A stretch of 64,000 nt of DNA from Hirschia sp964351655 (GTDB lineage Bacteria; Pseudomonadota; Alphaproteobacteria; Caulobacterales; Hyphomonadaceae). The DNA lies in the NCBI GenBank assembly GCA_964351655.1, contig CAYGPD010000011.1:1-64000 (forward strand), read 5' to 3'. The position numbers and the translations under genes are program-made. Below the pieces are notes generated by a model. It had not been told where the DNA came from and ran no database searches. It saw only the letters and a program-made list of their open reading frames with translations. This document shows, piece after piece, positions 15,773 to 25,746 of this stretch (its first letter is position 1; every line of letters starts with the position of its first letter).

Positions 15773-18229
15773 ATGGAAAACGGTATATTCCAGGTTTTCT
15801 CGGCTATGGTATTTGGCGCGGCAGGAATTGCTATCGCGGCCTTACTATGGGCGCTGCGCATTTCGGATGGTGCACGAGGTGCAGCTAAGAAATACCGTGA
15901 ACGCGCACGTGAGCTTGAAGAGAAACTCGCACGGTCAGACAGTGTATTTGGGGCGCACCCCGGTGTTGTTCTTGTCTGGGAAGAAGATGAGATACTTGAA
16001 GGATCTTGGGGAAAACCAGGGGTTTACGGCTCTCACGTTGCTTTGGCGGCAGTGCTTAACTTCACCGATGATTCCATGTCAGCAGACCCTGCGGTGCGTC
16101 TGCTTGAAGGCCTTGGTGATTTAGAAGCGCGTGATGGGGCAGGGCGGGACGCGACATTGCGCGAGCGTTTAATGCAGCTTCGTACAGAAGGCGCACCTTT
16201 CTCATTGACGATTATTGGACCCAATGGTCGCTTCCTTGAAGCTGATGGGCGGACTGCTGGTGGACGGGCTGTGCTTTGGGTATCTGATTCGACAATCAAG
16301 GGACTTGAAGAATCGGGTGCGCGTGGTCGTTTAGAAGAAGCGCGTCAAATAATTGCACGTGATCCAACCGCATTTCTTGAAATGTTGGGTAAGGCTCCGT
16401 TTATTGCGTGGCGTTTATCGGGTGCGGGTCGTTTGCAATGGGTGAACGATGCATACCTGAAAGCCGTAGAGGGCAAGAATTTAGATCATGTGCTTGATCG
16501 TCAAATTATGCTCGATCAAGAAATTTCCACGCAGGCGCAAGCTGTTTTGACCGAAAAAACGGAGTCACGTAAAACACGTTATATCGTGATAGACGGTGAA
16601 CGCCGCGCAATGCGTGTTTTGATGTTCCCGCTTTCAGGTGGTGTAGCGGGTATGGCGTTTGATGTTTCCGATGAGGAAACAGCGCGTGAGACTCTGGACC
16701 GTCACCAACGTGCGCATGATGACACGTTAAACCATGTGTCTGATGCCGTTGCTATTTTTGGAGCAGACCGCAAGCTTAGCTTCCACAATAAGCATTTTGA
16801 AGAATTGTGGGATTTAGCGCCGCGTTTCCTACTTGAAAAACCGTCACACGGTGAGTTCCTCGATCGACTACGTGAAAGCAAGCTTTTGCCAGCGCAGCAA
16901 AAATACTCTGACTGGCGAGCTAAAGAACTTGCGTATGACACAGGCGGAAACCGTCGCTCTATTGATGAAAATATGTGGATGTTGCCCGATGGCCGGACTT
17001 TGCAGGTCACACGCCAAAAACACCCATTAGGTGGCATACTTTTGCTATTTAAAGACATTACTGATCAGCTTAGCTTGCAAGCCAATTATAACGCCTTGAT
17101 CAACCAACAAAAAGCGACACTTGATAAGCTTAACGAAGCCGTTGCTGTGTATGGCAGCGATGGAAGTTTGAAGTTACGCAATGCCTCTTTTGAAGAGCTG
17201 TGGCAGCTTGATCCAAAGCTTTTGAAAAACACGCCTGACTTTGATGTGGTCTCAGAACTGTGTGGACCGTTATTTCACGACAAATCAGTATGGTCTGCGA
17301 TTAAGGGTCGGGTGACAAACCCAACGCCCGAAGCGCGCCAGCAATTTCGTGGAGAGATGAAGCGTTCCGATGGATCGATTGTAACATTCTTGACGCAACC
17401 ACTGCCAGATGGTGCAACTTTGATAGCGTTTGTGGATGTGACGGCTGCACGCCGTGTAGAGGGTGCTTTGCGTGAGCGTGCTGAGGCGTTCCAAGCTGCG
17501 GACCGTTTGAAAACAGAGTTTGTGCAAAATGTGTCCTATCAATTGCGTTCACCTTTAACGACAATTCTTGGTTATGCAGAATTTCTAGAATCTGGAAAAC
17601 AAGGCGAACTGAACGAACATCAAAAAGAGCATGTCTCTTCTATTCTGCAAGCTTCAGATCACTTATCGCGTTTGATTGAAAACATTCTTGATCTTGCGAC
17701 TATTGAAGCTGGGCGTATGGACCTAGACCTAAAAGACTTAGATCTGAAAACACTCATAGATCAAAGTGTCGAGATGGTTGTGGCTAATGCAGCAGATACA
17801 AAAGTGTCTATCAAAGTGGATTGTCCTGATACTATTGGCGGAATGTATGCCGATGAGCGTCGTATTAAACAGATACTGTTTAACCTGCTAACCAACGCGC
17901 TTCGCTTTACAGCACCAGGTGATACGATTCGTGTGAAAGCTGAAAAAGCTGAGGGCGTGATACGTCTGCAAGTGACGGATACGGGTAAAGGCGTTGCGTA
18001 TGAGCAGCAAACAGAAGCGTTTGATGCCTTTACAAGCGGTGATAACCGTGGCGCAGGTCTTGGCCTTGCATTGGTGAGATCATTTGTGGAATTGCATGGT
18101 GGTTGGGTAGCGATGAAATCTAAGCCCAATAAAGGTGCAACGGTGATTTGTTGCTTGCCTGAAGTGGCGTCGCCCAAGAATATGCCGCCAACATTGGAAC
18201 TGGTGAGTACCAATGTTGCCGCGCAGTAA
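15773..18229 (+). CDS. divL: DivL cell-cycle regulator (histidine-kinase homologue with Tyr)
   Basis: An 818-residue membrane-anchored protein. One N-terminal helix (about residues 8-28) is followed by a coiled segment and PAS-like modules up to about residue 565; the motif HxxxVSDAVAIFG and its later repeat NEAVAVYGSDG mark two of them. The dimerisation helix reads FVQNVSYQLRSPLTTILGY, with Tyr589 where kinases have the phospho-His. The ATPase domain with NLLTNALRF, DTGKGV and GAGLGLALVRS is intact. In Caulobacter DivL binds DivK~P and CckA and so sets CtrA activity; the Tyr is the hallmark of the family. The start ATG at 15773 is preceded by a GAGCGAG element. A terminator follows 21 bases after the stop. 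Confidence 0.95.
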   Translation: MENGIFQVFSAMVFGAAGIAIAALLWALRISDGARGAAKKYRERARELEEKLARSDSVFGAHPGVVLVWEEDEILEGSWGKPGVYGSHVALAAVLNFTDDSMSADPAVRLLEGLGDLEARDGAGRDATLRERLMQLRTEGAPFSLTIIGPNGRFLEADGRTAGGRAVLWVSDSTIKGLEESGARGRLEEARQIIARDPTAFLEMLGKAPFIAWRLSGAGRLQWVNDAYLKAVEGKNLDHVLDRQIMLDQEISTQAQAVLTEKTESRKTRYIVIDGERRAMRVLMFPLSGGVAGMAFDVSDEETARETLDRHQRAHDDTLNHVSDAVAIFGADRKLSFHNKHFEELWDLAPRFLLEKPSHGEFLDRLRESKLLPAQQKYSDWRAKELAYDTGGNRRSIDENMWMLPDGRTLQVTRQKHPLGGILLLFKDITDQLSLQANYNALINQQKATLDKLNEAVAVYGSDGSLKLRNASFEELWQLDPKLLKNTPDFDVVSELCGPLFHDKSVWSAIKGRVTNPTPEARQQFRGEMKRSDGSIVTFLTQPLPDGATLIAFVDVTAARRVEGALRERAEAFQAADRLKTEFVQNVSYQLRSPLTTILGYAEFLESGKQGELNEHQKEHVSSILQASDHLSRLIENILDLATIEAGRMDLDLKDLDLKTLIDQSVEMVVANAADTKVSIKVDCPDTIGGMYADERRIKQILFNLLTNALRFTAPGDTIRVKAEKAEGVIRLQVTDTGKGVAYEQQTEAFDAFTSGDNRGAGLGLALVRSFVELHGGWVAMKSKPNKGATVICCLPEVASPKNMPPTLELVSTNVAAQ

Positions 18230-18250
18230 GGCTTAAATATATAGAATTAG

Positions 18251-18284
18251 AAAAAGGGCAGCTTTCGGAAGCTGCCCTTTTTTG
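18251..18284. terminator. bidirectional terminator between divL and the FlaEY-like gene
   Basis: Arms AAAAGGGCAGCTT and AAGCTGCCCTTTT close on a 4-base TCGG loop, with A and T runs on both sides. It can stop transcription of divL from the left and of the convergent minus-strand gene from the right. Confidence 0.92.
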
Positions 18285-18292
18285 TGTCTGTT

Positions 18293-21067
18293 TTAAGCGA
18301 ATAGGCTTACTGAAGATGAGCCGCTACTACCTGTAAGACGGCTTAGGCCCGCTTGCAGATTGGCCAATTGAGAAATTTGATACGCCGATGCTTGTGTGCT
18401 GTTTTTATTTTTTGTTGTGTTGATCTGTAGCGTCGGGTCGTCAATCGCATATCTGTAGGCTGTTCTGATCCCAGCGAGTGCGACATCTAGCTGGCTTATA
18501 ATTTTTGTCGCAGGTTTTTCCACTGCTGTTAGCTTGCCATCATCATCAACTTCATATCTTGCTGAAGACGAGCTGGTGAAAGAAACTGACTGTGGTAATT
18601 CCAGTGAAATGAGTGGCGGAGCATCTGAACTCTTATCTTTGTCGAGCAAAGAGGGTTCATCATATAAAAAGCCACTGGTCATTCCGATAGCTTTTAAAAG
18701 ATCAGATCCTTCAGCGCCGGGAATGAGCTTTATAATCACTTCTTCTGAAGGAATGATTGAAAGCGACTGATCTCCGGTGCTGGATCTGCGCGCTTGAGCC
18801 GAGCCATTTACACCTAAAGCCGCATTCAGTTTGAACGTTAGATCTCTATATGTATCTTCTTTTTCAAGCGTAATGACTGTTTTTTTACCAGCGACTACGA
18901 TTGTGAAATTGTCTCCTACCCGCGCAGCCGTACTGTCGCTTACATATGCGGTTCCGCCTGTTGTAAGAACGCCATTTGGCAAACCGAATGCATCGAGTGC
19001 ACTAGAGCCATTTTTTGCGATTGTAAGTCCGGTTGCGTTGGCACTGCCGCCGCGCCCAGTTAAGCTTGCAACCCAATTTTCAACACCGGTATTTGCATCA
19101 ATAGATGCCACAACAGCGTGGTTAGTATTTGCTTCAAATGTTTTGCTTCCGAAGGAAGTACTCGCGGTTCCCGCTAGGTATACTTTGTCATTGTCAGCAA
19201 TGATTTTAGCAACACCTTGTTCGCCGGCACCGCCAAAAGCTTGATACCATCCTTCAGTTACGTCGATACCTGAACCTGTATCGGTTACATTTAATTTGAT
19301 AGCGAAAGCATCATAGGTTTCACCAACCGCTCCGGAGAACGCGCCATCAGTTCTATTGGGGTAAAGGGTTGAGCCGCCTAAATACAATGCGTTATTGTCA
19401 AAATCCATACTTACAACATTGGCTTTTCCAATATTATAGGACCAGTCTGACGCGCCAAATTCTGCCCCAGATACGGATTGAATAGTTGTTTCGCCGCCGC
19501 GTTGAGTTGCGACAATGGGTATGCCGTCATCTCCAATGGTGATTGCAGTTATTTTATCCTCATCGGCAGTTCCAAATTGATTGATCCACATTCTTTTTCC
19601 CAGAATGTCGAGCTTTTCAACATAGGCATCTGTGCCGCCGGCATTGCCGTTGCCGTCAATATTGCCTGTGGTGCTCCCACCGATGTAGAGAGCGCCGGCA
19701 GAATCGAAGGCTATAGATGTAATCTTGTCTTCGTATCGTGTTGCTTCTTGGTAGGCAGACGTTTCTATACCGTCTGCATTGTACATAATAACAAAGCCGT
19801 CAGTTCCACCGCCAAATGCTTTGGAGTCTAATTTGTCTGTTGTTGACCCAGCAATAGCGACGCGGCCGTCATTTGAAACGGCGAGGGCCGTTCCTGTAAT
19901 ATCGGCGGAGTTTCCGACTATGCGTGTCCATAGCTCTTTACCGGTGCTGTCATATTTGATGAGCGCAAGATCATTGTCGGATAATATGGCTTGGCCATTT
20001 ATGTCGTTTGTGACGTTGGCAAGTGCATACACTGATCCGTCAGGACCTGTTTGAGTCGCGATAAAATGTGTGTCGTTGTGTTGAGTTAGATCAATGGAAT
20101 CTTCATCTTCTGCTTCTGAGGTAACGGTTGCGTCAGCATATAGAAGATTGGTTGCGGCGCGTGTGGGTTCGGTGCTGCTGAGATTTGTCCATTTTGAAAT
20201 TTGAGCGGTAAGCGTATTGTTTTCACCTTCGCTTCCGCTTCCACCAACCATGAAAAGGGCGGGTTCTGATGTGAATGCGGAGAAAGTGAGTTTTTCACCT
20301 TGTGTACCCGCAATTTTCATTCCCCAATCATCGCCTTTATATACACCATATTCGTTTTTCTCTCCGATTTCCTGCGGATAGAAACGAGTAGAGGCACCAA
20401 CAGCTTCAATTTGTTGGTTTATAAGGTCAGTCACATTGGTAAGTGTGCGATCCTCGTCAGCTAAACTGCTGAGATCTACTGTAAGTGTATCAGTTGTATT
20501 GACGCGCTTGAGTTCAATATTAAACCCGTCCAATCCAGCCCATGCTGCGACAGGCGCATCTTTCTCTCCAGAATGGACGATGTTGGTTGTATAGTTGTAA
20601 GCGACGCGGGCAATTGATACTTCGGAAGTTGTCTTATCTAATTTTGCACTTGCGAGTAATGTCACGGATTCAAAACTTGAATCCCCTAAGAATTCAGAAA
20701 TTTCTGCAATGCCTTGGTTTAGCCTCTTTTCCGCCAATTCTAAGTAGGAATCATCAAGTAAATTTTTCTCGATAGCTTGTGCTATTGTTTTAAGTGATGC
20801 GATTGCTTCATATGCGATGAATAACTTAGTTGAGTCGTCTGAGGCTGCAGCGGCTTCTTTTCGGTCTGAAGCGGAAATGAAGTTTCCTGATTTTAGAGCC
20901 TTGAAGGCTGCGGACCGGATCTCATCATCTGTTTGTGTCGTTGCTTCGGTTTTCCATGGAGGTGTACCTGCCGCAAGTTCTTCTGTTGCCTGCGCTGATT
21001 GCTTCTGTTGAGTGTTTGTAGCTGCAAAAGTAGTCCCAACCAACCTTTGGTTGATTTTTGCATTCAT
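18293..21067 (-). CDS. FlaEY-like protein: flagellin-like ends around a beta-propeller
   Basis: A 924-residue protein. The start at 21067 (MNAKINQRLVG) is chosen over an earlier TTG region because GGGGA lies just upstream. The first 150 residues are helical with flagellin/hook-associated character; the last 100 residues are again helical, ending QISQLANLQAGLSRL. Between about 300 and 710 there are repeated SBBP-type blades (AGSTTDKLDSKAFGGGTDG, IGGSTTGNIDGNGNAGGTDA and others) that should form a beta-propeller. I recall a protein with this plan, FlaEY, linked to flagellin production in Caulobacter, but cannot prove orthology here. It has no Sec signal. It lies beside sugar genes for flagellin modification, which supports a flagellar role. 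Confidence 0.65.
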   Translation of the reverse strand: MNAKINQRLVGTTFAATNTQQKQSAQATEELAAGTPPWKTEATTQTDDEIRSAAFKALKSGNFISASDRKEAAAASDDSTKLFIAYEAIASLKTIAQAIEKNLLDDSYLELAEKRLNQGIAEISEFLGDSSFESVTLLASAKLDKTTSEVSIARVAYNYTTNIVHSGEKDAPVAAWAGLDGFNIELKRVNTTDTLTVDLSSLADEDRTLTNVTDLINQQIEAVGASTRFYPQEIGEKNEYGVYKGDDWGMKIAGTQGEKLTFSAFTSEPALFMVGGSGSEGENNTLTAQISKWTNLSSTEPTRAATNLLYADATVTSEAEDEDSIDLTQHNDTHFIATQTGPDGSVYALANVTNDINGQAILSDNDLALIKYDSTGKELWTRIVGNSADITGTALAVSNDGRVAIAGSTTDKLDSKAFGGGTDGFVIMYNADGIETSAYQEATRYEDKITSIAFDSAGALYIGGSTTGNIDGNGNAGGTDAYVEKLDILGKRMWINQFGTADEDKITAITIGDDGIPIVATQRGGETTIQSVSGAEFGASDWSYNIGKANVVSMDFDNNALYLGGSTLYPNRTDGAFSGAVGETYDAFAIKLNVTDTGSGIDVTEGWYQAFGGAGEQGVAKIIADNDKVYLAGTASTSFGSKTFEANTNHAVVASIDANTGVENWVASLTGRGGSANATGLTIAKNGSSALDAFGLPNGVLTTGGTAYVSDSTAARVGDNFTIVVAGKKTVITLEKEDTYRDLTFKLNAALGVNGSAQARRSSTGDQSLSIIPSEEVIIKLIPGAEGSDLLKAIGMTSGFLYDEPSLLDKDKSSDAPPLISLELPQSVSFTSSSSARYEVDDDGKLTAVEKPATKIISQLDVALAGIRTAYRYAIDDPTLQINTTKNKNSTQASAYQISQLANLQAGLSRLTGSSGSSSVSLFA

Positions 21068-21271
21068 GTAGTCCCCAACAAGAGAAAAATTTATACTTAC
21101 AACCATTGCATGCATCCATTGACGAAACCCACAGGAAATTCCTATCAGGCAGTACTTATCCCTTGAATATAATCGATTATCGTGACGAAATAGCTAATAA
21201 GAAGGAATTGATTTCAATGCCTTCATTTGCCATGTTAAATTTTTATCCACGTGCTGAGTGTCAGGGTGTCT

Positions 21272-22531
21272 ATGCGTCATAGAAGAAAGCGACCGCCACC
21301 TTTTGCTTGGTTAAGTGCAGCGCTATTCTGGGCGCTGCTCATGCTTACACCTTTGCTTGCTGCGCGCACTATTTCAGATACTTTTAGTCGTCATGGAATG
21401 GACTTTGACGTATCGGCTGCGTCTGTTGCCGCGACTCGTGACACGATTGATCGACGTTTTGAATCGTTAATGTCAGGGCAGGAATCTCGCAAAGCAACGT
21501 GGTCGCGTTTAGTGGGTGAGCAAGTGCGTGGTGGCTATCTTAAAACAGCACGTGGACTTATGCTTGCCGCGCCAAGTATGCTTGATGAACAAAATGCGGC
21601 AGCTCTTCTTGCGTCAGTTGATGTGCAAGAACTCAAAGGTGATGATGCAATTGAAAACGCTGCGCTAAGCTATCTGGATGAAGATGTGCGTTATGCATAT
21701 GAGCACGCTGTGTCACCTTTGCGTGCGCTATGGCGCGCTGCTATTGCCCAGCCCACGGCTGGAGCTAGCCCAGACGAAGCGGAATTATCTGAGAATTTAC
21801 CTCCATCTGCTGGCTTAAATGTGCTTGGAGATGAGCGTGATTTAGCTATGCAAGCCGCGCGTTGGGTACGTGGGCAAAACATTGATACATTTGCATTTAC
21901 TTTATCTGGTGTGGGGCTGAGCGCATTAGGCGATAGCGAACGTGCGGGTGCCTCTATTGTGCGTGCTGCGGATAAGGCGGGAAAGCTAAATCCTGATTTG
22001 AAGCGCCATATTGAACGACGATTGTTTAACGTTGCGCCCCCTGAAAGGTTAAAGCGAGACTTAACGGTTAGATTCTCAGGTGCGTTGGGAATATCGGCTC
22101 AAGGTGATGTTGTGCTGGATATTATTCGCGGAGACATTGACCAAAGAGAGCTCGCTGAACTTGAAGAGCAATTGCGCTTAATCCGTGAAATATCTTTGAA
22201 GACGTCAGCTCCAGCAACAATCCGGATACTATCATATGCTCGCAATGATTTAGATTTGCAGCGCGCAAGATTGTTGACAGAAGCTGGCGGAGACAAAGCG
22301 CTTGCCCTGATGGCTATGGAGGGCGGTAGTGCGCTTACAGCGGCTCAGACACCGGTAAGATGGACAACACGGTTGCGTGTTATGCTATCATTCTTGATCG
22401 GTATGGGTCTAACTTTGCTCTGGATAACAGTAGATACATTTGTACGCTCAATGCGTCGTGGTCGGTCTGTGCGGCGCAGTGCTGTTTATGGTTTGGACGA
22501 GCGAGAATGGGATTCCGAGAGTAGGCCGTAA
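21272..22531 (+). CDS. conserved membrane protein of unknown function
   Basis: A 419-residue protein with an N-terminal helix (about 15-35), a large soluble region rich in Ala and Arg and a C-terminal helix (about 375-397). I do not recognise a family. The middle region has repeated helical character that recalls tetratricopeptide or Sel1-like folds, and the second helix is followed by a basic tail. The start at 21272 (MRHRRKRPPP) is chosen for the AGGG about 6 bases upstream; an in-frame GTG at 21251 is also open. It is divergent from the FlaEY-like gene and its 3' end overlaps the convergent GNAT gene by 46 bases. A link to flagella or envelope is only suggested by position. Confidence 0.65.
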   Translation: MRHRRKRPPPFAWLSAALFWALLMLTPLLAARTISDTFSRHGMDFDVSAASVAATRDTIDRRFESLMSGQESRKATWSRLVGEQVRGGYLKTARGLMLAAPSMLDEQNAAALLASVDVQELKGDDAIENAALSYLDEDVRYAYEHAVSPLRALWRAAIAQPTAGASPDEAELSENLPPSAGLNVLGDERDLAMQAARWVRGQNIDTFAFTLSGVGLSALGDSERAGASIVRAADKAGKLNPDLKRHIERRLFNVAPPERLKRDLTVRFSGALGISAQGDVVLDIIRGDIDQRELAELEEQLRLIREISLKTSAPATIRILSYARNDLDLQRARLLTEAGGDKALALMAMEGGSALTAAQTPVRWTTRLRVMLSFLIGMGLTLLWITVDTFVRSMRRGRSVRRSAVYGLDEREWDSESRP

Positions 22532-23028
22532 AATAGACTATCGACCCATTTTCCTTCTGTGAAATGCGTTTCTTTATGCGTGCCTTCCAGCTTGAAGCCG
22601 AGGGAGGGCAAGAATTTCTGCTTTGGTAAATCTATAGAATAAATCTCCGCCCAGATGCGATGTAAGTTTAATTCTTCAAACCCGTATTTAATAAGAAGTT
22701 TACCTGCGTCTGAGGCGAATTTTTCGTCTATATAGAGATCATCAATTCCCAAATAGATTGAAAAATCCGCATTACGGTTGATTGGGTCTATATAACACAA
22801 TCCACACGCGCCCATCAGGGCGTTGTCATGATTGCGTTCAATGGCAAACATCCGCACACGTGGATCATTCAGGACGCTATTTTCAAACCATTTTTGTTGC
22901 ATTTCGGGAGATATTTCACGGTATTCACGGAAATAACGACGCATTTGAGGTTTGTTACGCCATTGGCGCAAAGGTTCTAAATCACTTTCTTGAATGGCGC
23001 GTAGAGAGACGTGTTTTCCCACAATCAT
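22486..23028 (-). CDS. GNAT N-acetyltransferase, PseH-like
   Basis: A 180-residue acetyltransferase. GNAT marks are VSLRAIQESDLEPLRQWRN at the start, YIDPINRNADFSIYLG in the middle and AGKLLIKYGFEELNLHRIWAEIY in the acetyl-CoA region. The domain order matches PseH/FlmH enzymes, which add an acetyl group to the C4 amine of the UDP-sugar intermediate of pseudaminic acid. The ATG overlaps the stop of the NeuB-type gene by 4 bases, so it is the last gene of a four-gene leftward operon. Exact substrate is inferred from context. Confidence 0.78.
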   Translation of the reverse strand: MIVGKHVSLRAIQESDLEPLRQWRNKPQMRRYFREYREISPEMQQKWFENSVLNDPRVRMFAIERNHDNALMGACGLCYIDPINRNADFSIYLGIDDLYIDEKFASDAGKLLIKYGFEELNLHRIWAEIYSIDLPKQKFLPSLGFKLEGTHKETHFTEGKWVDSLFYGLLSESHSRSSKP

Positions 23029-24113
23029 GCTTTGGCCGCCTTTGTGTTTTCAGGAGTGAGTGCATCTCCAAAGACCATGTCTTTTTTCAAGCTTCTGCCA
23101 ATAAGTTGGTCGAGGGCATGAGGCTCATAGGCATTAGGCGGAGCGGGACGTAGCGCTTCAATATCGTTTGCGGTGAGGATATGGCCTTTAGGTAGGTCTT
23201 GTTTCAGGCGCAGACATCGGCGCTGGACAATAATGCTATCGCCTTCATTGGGTTCAACCCGTTTAACGCCATCGCCCAGTGCAGCTTCCAATTCGCGGGT
23301 GCGATCCACCATATCGCGCCATGTTGTTGGCGTCATGGAAAAGCCGTGGTCAGGACCATCGCGGTTATTATCGTCAGTGAAATGCTTTTCAATGGCACGT
23401 GCACCCAACGCAACCGCACCCAGCACAGCGGCATGTCCGGGTGTGTGATCAGAGAGGCCGAGCGGCAATCCGGGGAAGGCTGTTGCAAATGCTTTAAGGA
23501 CGTTCAAATTCACATTTGAAAAATTGTCATGGCTGCCGGTGTAATTAGTATTACATTGCATGAGACAAAGCTCGCGGTTTTCAGCGAGAACCGCTTCTGC
23601 TGCGCGAATAGATTCTTCCATATCTGATGCGCCTGTTGCGACAAACATGGGTTTATTGCGTTTGGCGACTTCAGATATAAATTGAGGCCAGCTCACATCA
23701 CCTGAACCAATTTTCCATGCCCCACATAAAGGGTCATTCATCTCTATAGCTTCGATGTCATAAGGCGTGGTCATGTAATGAATGCCAGCCATTTTGCATT
23801 CTTCGGCTAGGATAGGTGTCCAGGCGCGCGGCAGGTGAAATTCATCGAAAATTTCATAAACAGATTTTTTCCATTTTGATTGATGCGCCATTTGGCCACC
23901 AAGCTGTTTAAATCCGCGATCTGAAACGATGTCCTTGGCAAGAAAATGCTGGAATTTAGCACATTCTGCTCCCGCTTCTTTTGCTTGCCATATCAATGCT
24001 TTTGCGCGCTCTAAATCCCCATCATGAGATGCAGCAATATCGGCGATAAAGTAAGTTGGTTGATCGAGTGCGATTTCGCGATCATAAATTTTGAAATGGT
24101 TGTTATAGCGCAT
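23025..24113 (-). CDS. NeuB/PseI-type nonulosonic acid synthase
   Basis: A 362-residue enzyme that condenses phosphoenolpyruvate with an amino sugar to give a nine-carbon acid (sialic, pseudaminic or legionaminic type). The TIM barrel includes YFIADIAASHDGDLERAK, KFQHF, KIGSGDVSW, LMQCNTNYTG, LSDHTPG and EKHFTDD with the metal-binding and PEP-binding residues. A C-terminal SAF (antifreeze-like) domain starts near residue 290, with CLRLKQDLPKGHILTANDIEALRP. No gap separates it from the reductase gene upstream. The product probably decorates flagellin, as in Caulobacter and its relatives. Confidence 0.9.
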   Translation of the reverse strand: MRYNNHFKIYDREIALDQPTYFIADIAASHDGDLERAKALIWQAKEAGAECAKFQHFLAKDIVSDRGFKQLGGQMAHQSKWKKSVYEIFDEFHLPRAWTPILAEECKMAGIHYMTTPYDIEAIEMNDPLCGAWKIGSGDVSWPQFISEVAKRNKPMFVATGASDMEESIRAAEAVLAENRELCLMQCNTNYTGSHDNFSNVNLNVLKAFATAFPGLPLGLSDHTPGHAAVLGAVALGARAIEKHFTDDNNRDGPDHGFSMTPTTWRDMVDRTRELEAALGDGVKRVEPNEGDSIIVQRRCLRLKQDLPKGHILTANDIEALRPAPPNAYEPHALDQLIGRSLKKDMVFGDALTPENTKAAKA

Positions 24114-24956
24114 TTATAGAGCCTCGTTCGCGAGTGCATGGGCGGTTTGTTCAAGGGTTGGCAAATGATAGCCAAGTTGTTTTTCAGCTTTTGATACATC
24201 CAGCCCCAAACACATGGCGCGCGCCACGTTGAGCTTATGGCCGGAACCTTCTTCGACCCAGTCTGGATTTATGTTTAGTGCTTTTGCGACAGCATAGATG
24301 AAATCACCTTTAGAGGAGACTTCACGGGAGGCCACGTTGAAAATTCCAGTGGCTTTGTTAGCTGCAAGGTCAAGAGAGATCCGCGCCATATCATTGACGT
24401 GTAGCGGTGATGCATAAAAATCCATAAACAAAGTCATAGGAGATCTGTTTAGAAGACTTTCTTTAACCCAGCGGCCATGGCCCTTTTTCGCGCCAATAAT
24501 ATTGGTGCGCAGTATAAGGGCATAGGGCGAGGTTAGCGCTAATTGTTCGGCTAAATATTTAGTGCGCGCATATTCATTGATTAAACGGACTGTAGCTGTT
24601 TCTGATTGAGGCTTATTTCCGCCTTCTACAAAATAATGATCCGTAGAGACCTGAAGAAGCGGACGTTTATGCTTTGCGCTCCATGCAGCTAAAGAAGAAA
24701 GGGGACGCGTATTTATAAGATAAGCGTTAGCGGGATCACTTTCACACTTATCGACATAAATATTTGCTGCGCAATTTATAACGCCATCTGGATTGATGTC
24801 TTCAAGCACTTTGGCCAAAGCATCATCGTCTGTGAGGTCAAAGTTCACATCGGTTTGAGAGCGCGCCGCCGCAATCGCTTCATCACCGCGTGCCCGAAGC
24901 TGAGAGACGAAGCAGGGGCCAAGCAGCCCAGTTGCGCCGAGTATGAGCCAACGCAT
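24114..24956 (-). CDS. RmlD-like NAD(P)-dependent sugar reductase/epimerase
   Basis: A 280-residue extended short-chain dehydrogenase. The nucleotide-binding motif LILGATGLLG is at the N-terminus; the active-site pair is Tyr and Lys in EYARTKYLAEQL. The overall pattern (NPDGVINCAANIYVDKCE, VSTDHYF) matches dTDP-4-dehydrorhamnose reductase-like proteins. In this operon it likely reduces or epimerises a nucleotide sugar on the route to the surface glycan; the exact step is unknown. It starts 4 bases after the cytidylyltransferase stop and abuts the synthase gene. Confidence 0.82.
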   Translation of the reverse strand: MRWLILGATGLLGPCFVSQLRARGDEAIAAARSQTDVNFDLTDDDALAKVLEDINPDGVINCAANIYVDKCESDPANAYLINTRPLSSLAAWSAKHKRPLLQVSTDHYFVEGGNKPQSETATVRLINEYARTKYLAEQLALTSPYALILRTNIIGAKKGHGRWVKESLLNRSPMTLFMDFYASPLHVNDMARISLDLAANKATGIFNVASREVSSKGDFIYAVAKALNINPDWVEEGSGHKLNVARAMCLGLDVSKAEKQLGYHLPTLEQTAHALANEAL

Positions 24957-24960
24957 CTAT

Positions 24961-25746
24961 CTAAGCTACCATTTCCATAGAGACAGGAGAGGTTTCAAAA
25001 TGTGCGCGCTCAGACAATGCCAGCCTGTTTACATCTATGTGCTTTTTATTGATGTCTTGAATATCAGGGCGCATAAAACAGATACGCGCATATTCTGCGG
25101 CAGTAGCTATGGCAGCACGCTCGCCCATCTCTTCATATAGAGCTTGCATAAAGAGGAGGTCCTCTTTGTAATCTAAGGTCCAGCGCAAGCTTGAAAGAGG
25201 TTCACCTGGACCTTGCAGAGATGCGCGTCGGATATTTTTCATAGTACGGATGTAAGGCGTGACGTGTTCGCGGTCATATTGGCTTTGGGCGTTGGCGTCT
25301 GCTTCATATAAGTGTTCAGCTGGGAATACATCGCAGTCTAATCCATGCGGGAAGCGCGCTGGCATATTGTTGCAGGCATAACCAATGTCAGTGTTTTTAA
25401 GCAAGCGCACAACGGCGCTACAGATTGTAGGGTCAATCATCGGACAATCGGAAGTAACGCGCATTATAGTGGTAGCATCTACTTCACGGGCGGCTTTTGC
25501 ATAGCGTGAGAGTACATCTGTTTCTGAGCCACGCACAACGCGATAGCCCCATTTTTGGGCTGCATCCGCAATGATGTCATTTTCTGCCGTGTCTGGCACA
25601 GCACACACGACGATATGAGAATGTGCTATGAGGTCGCAACGATCCAAGCACCTTTTAAGAGCGGGTACACCGCCAAGGTTTTCTAGGATTTTTCCCGGTA
25701 ATCTACTCGAATTCCAACGCGCTTGTACGATAATAGCGAGTGTCAT
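24961..25746 (-). CDS. SpsF/NeuA-like cytidylyltransferase
   Basis: A 261-residue nucleotidyltransferase. The N-terminal motif AIIVQARWNSSRLPGKIL is that of the SpsF group, related to CMP-KDO and CMP-sialate synthetases; RVTSDCPMIDPT provides the metal-binding Asp. It should activate the nonulosonic acid as its CMP form. The start at 25746 is supported by GAGGG about 6 bases before the ATG; an earlier frame start at 25773 lacks one. It is the first gene of the leftward operon and is divergent from the pseB gene with 180 bases between. Confidence 0.85.
   Translation of the reverse strand: MTLAIIVQARWNSSRLPGKILENLGGVPALKRCLDRCDLIAHSHIVVCAVPDTAENDIIADAAQKWGYRVVRGSETDVLSRYAKAAREVDATTIMRVTSDCPMIDPTICSAVVRLLKNTDIGYACNNMPARFPHGLDCDVFPAEHLYEADANAQSQYDREHVTPYIRTMKNIRRASLQGPGEPLSSLRWTLDYKEDLLFMQALYEEMGERAAIATAAEYARICFMRPDIQDINKKHIDVNRLALSERAHFETSPVSMEMVA

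Noticed and set aside
17761..18213. Minus-strand 150-residue frame opposite the divL ATPase domain
   Set aside because: The plus strand encodes the conserved ATPase boxes of DivL here; the opposite frame is a shadow.
21068..21271. Sigma-54 promoter before the FlaEY-like gene
   Set aside because: A TGGCA word is present on the minus strand but no TTGC element stands at the required distance.
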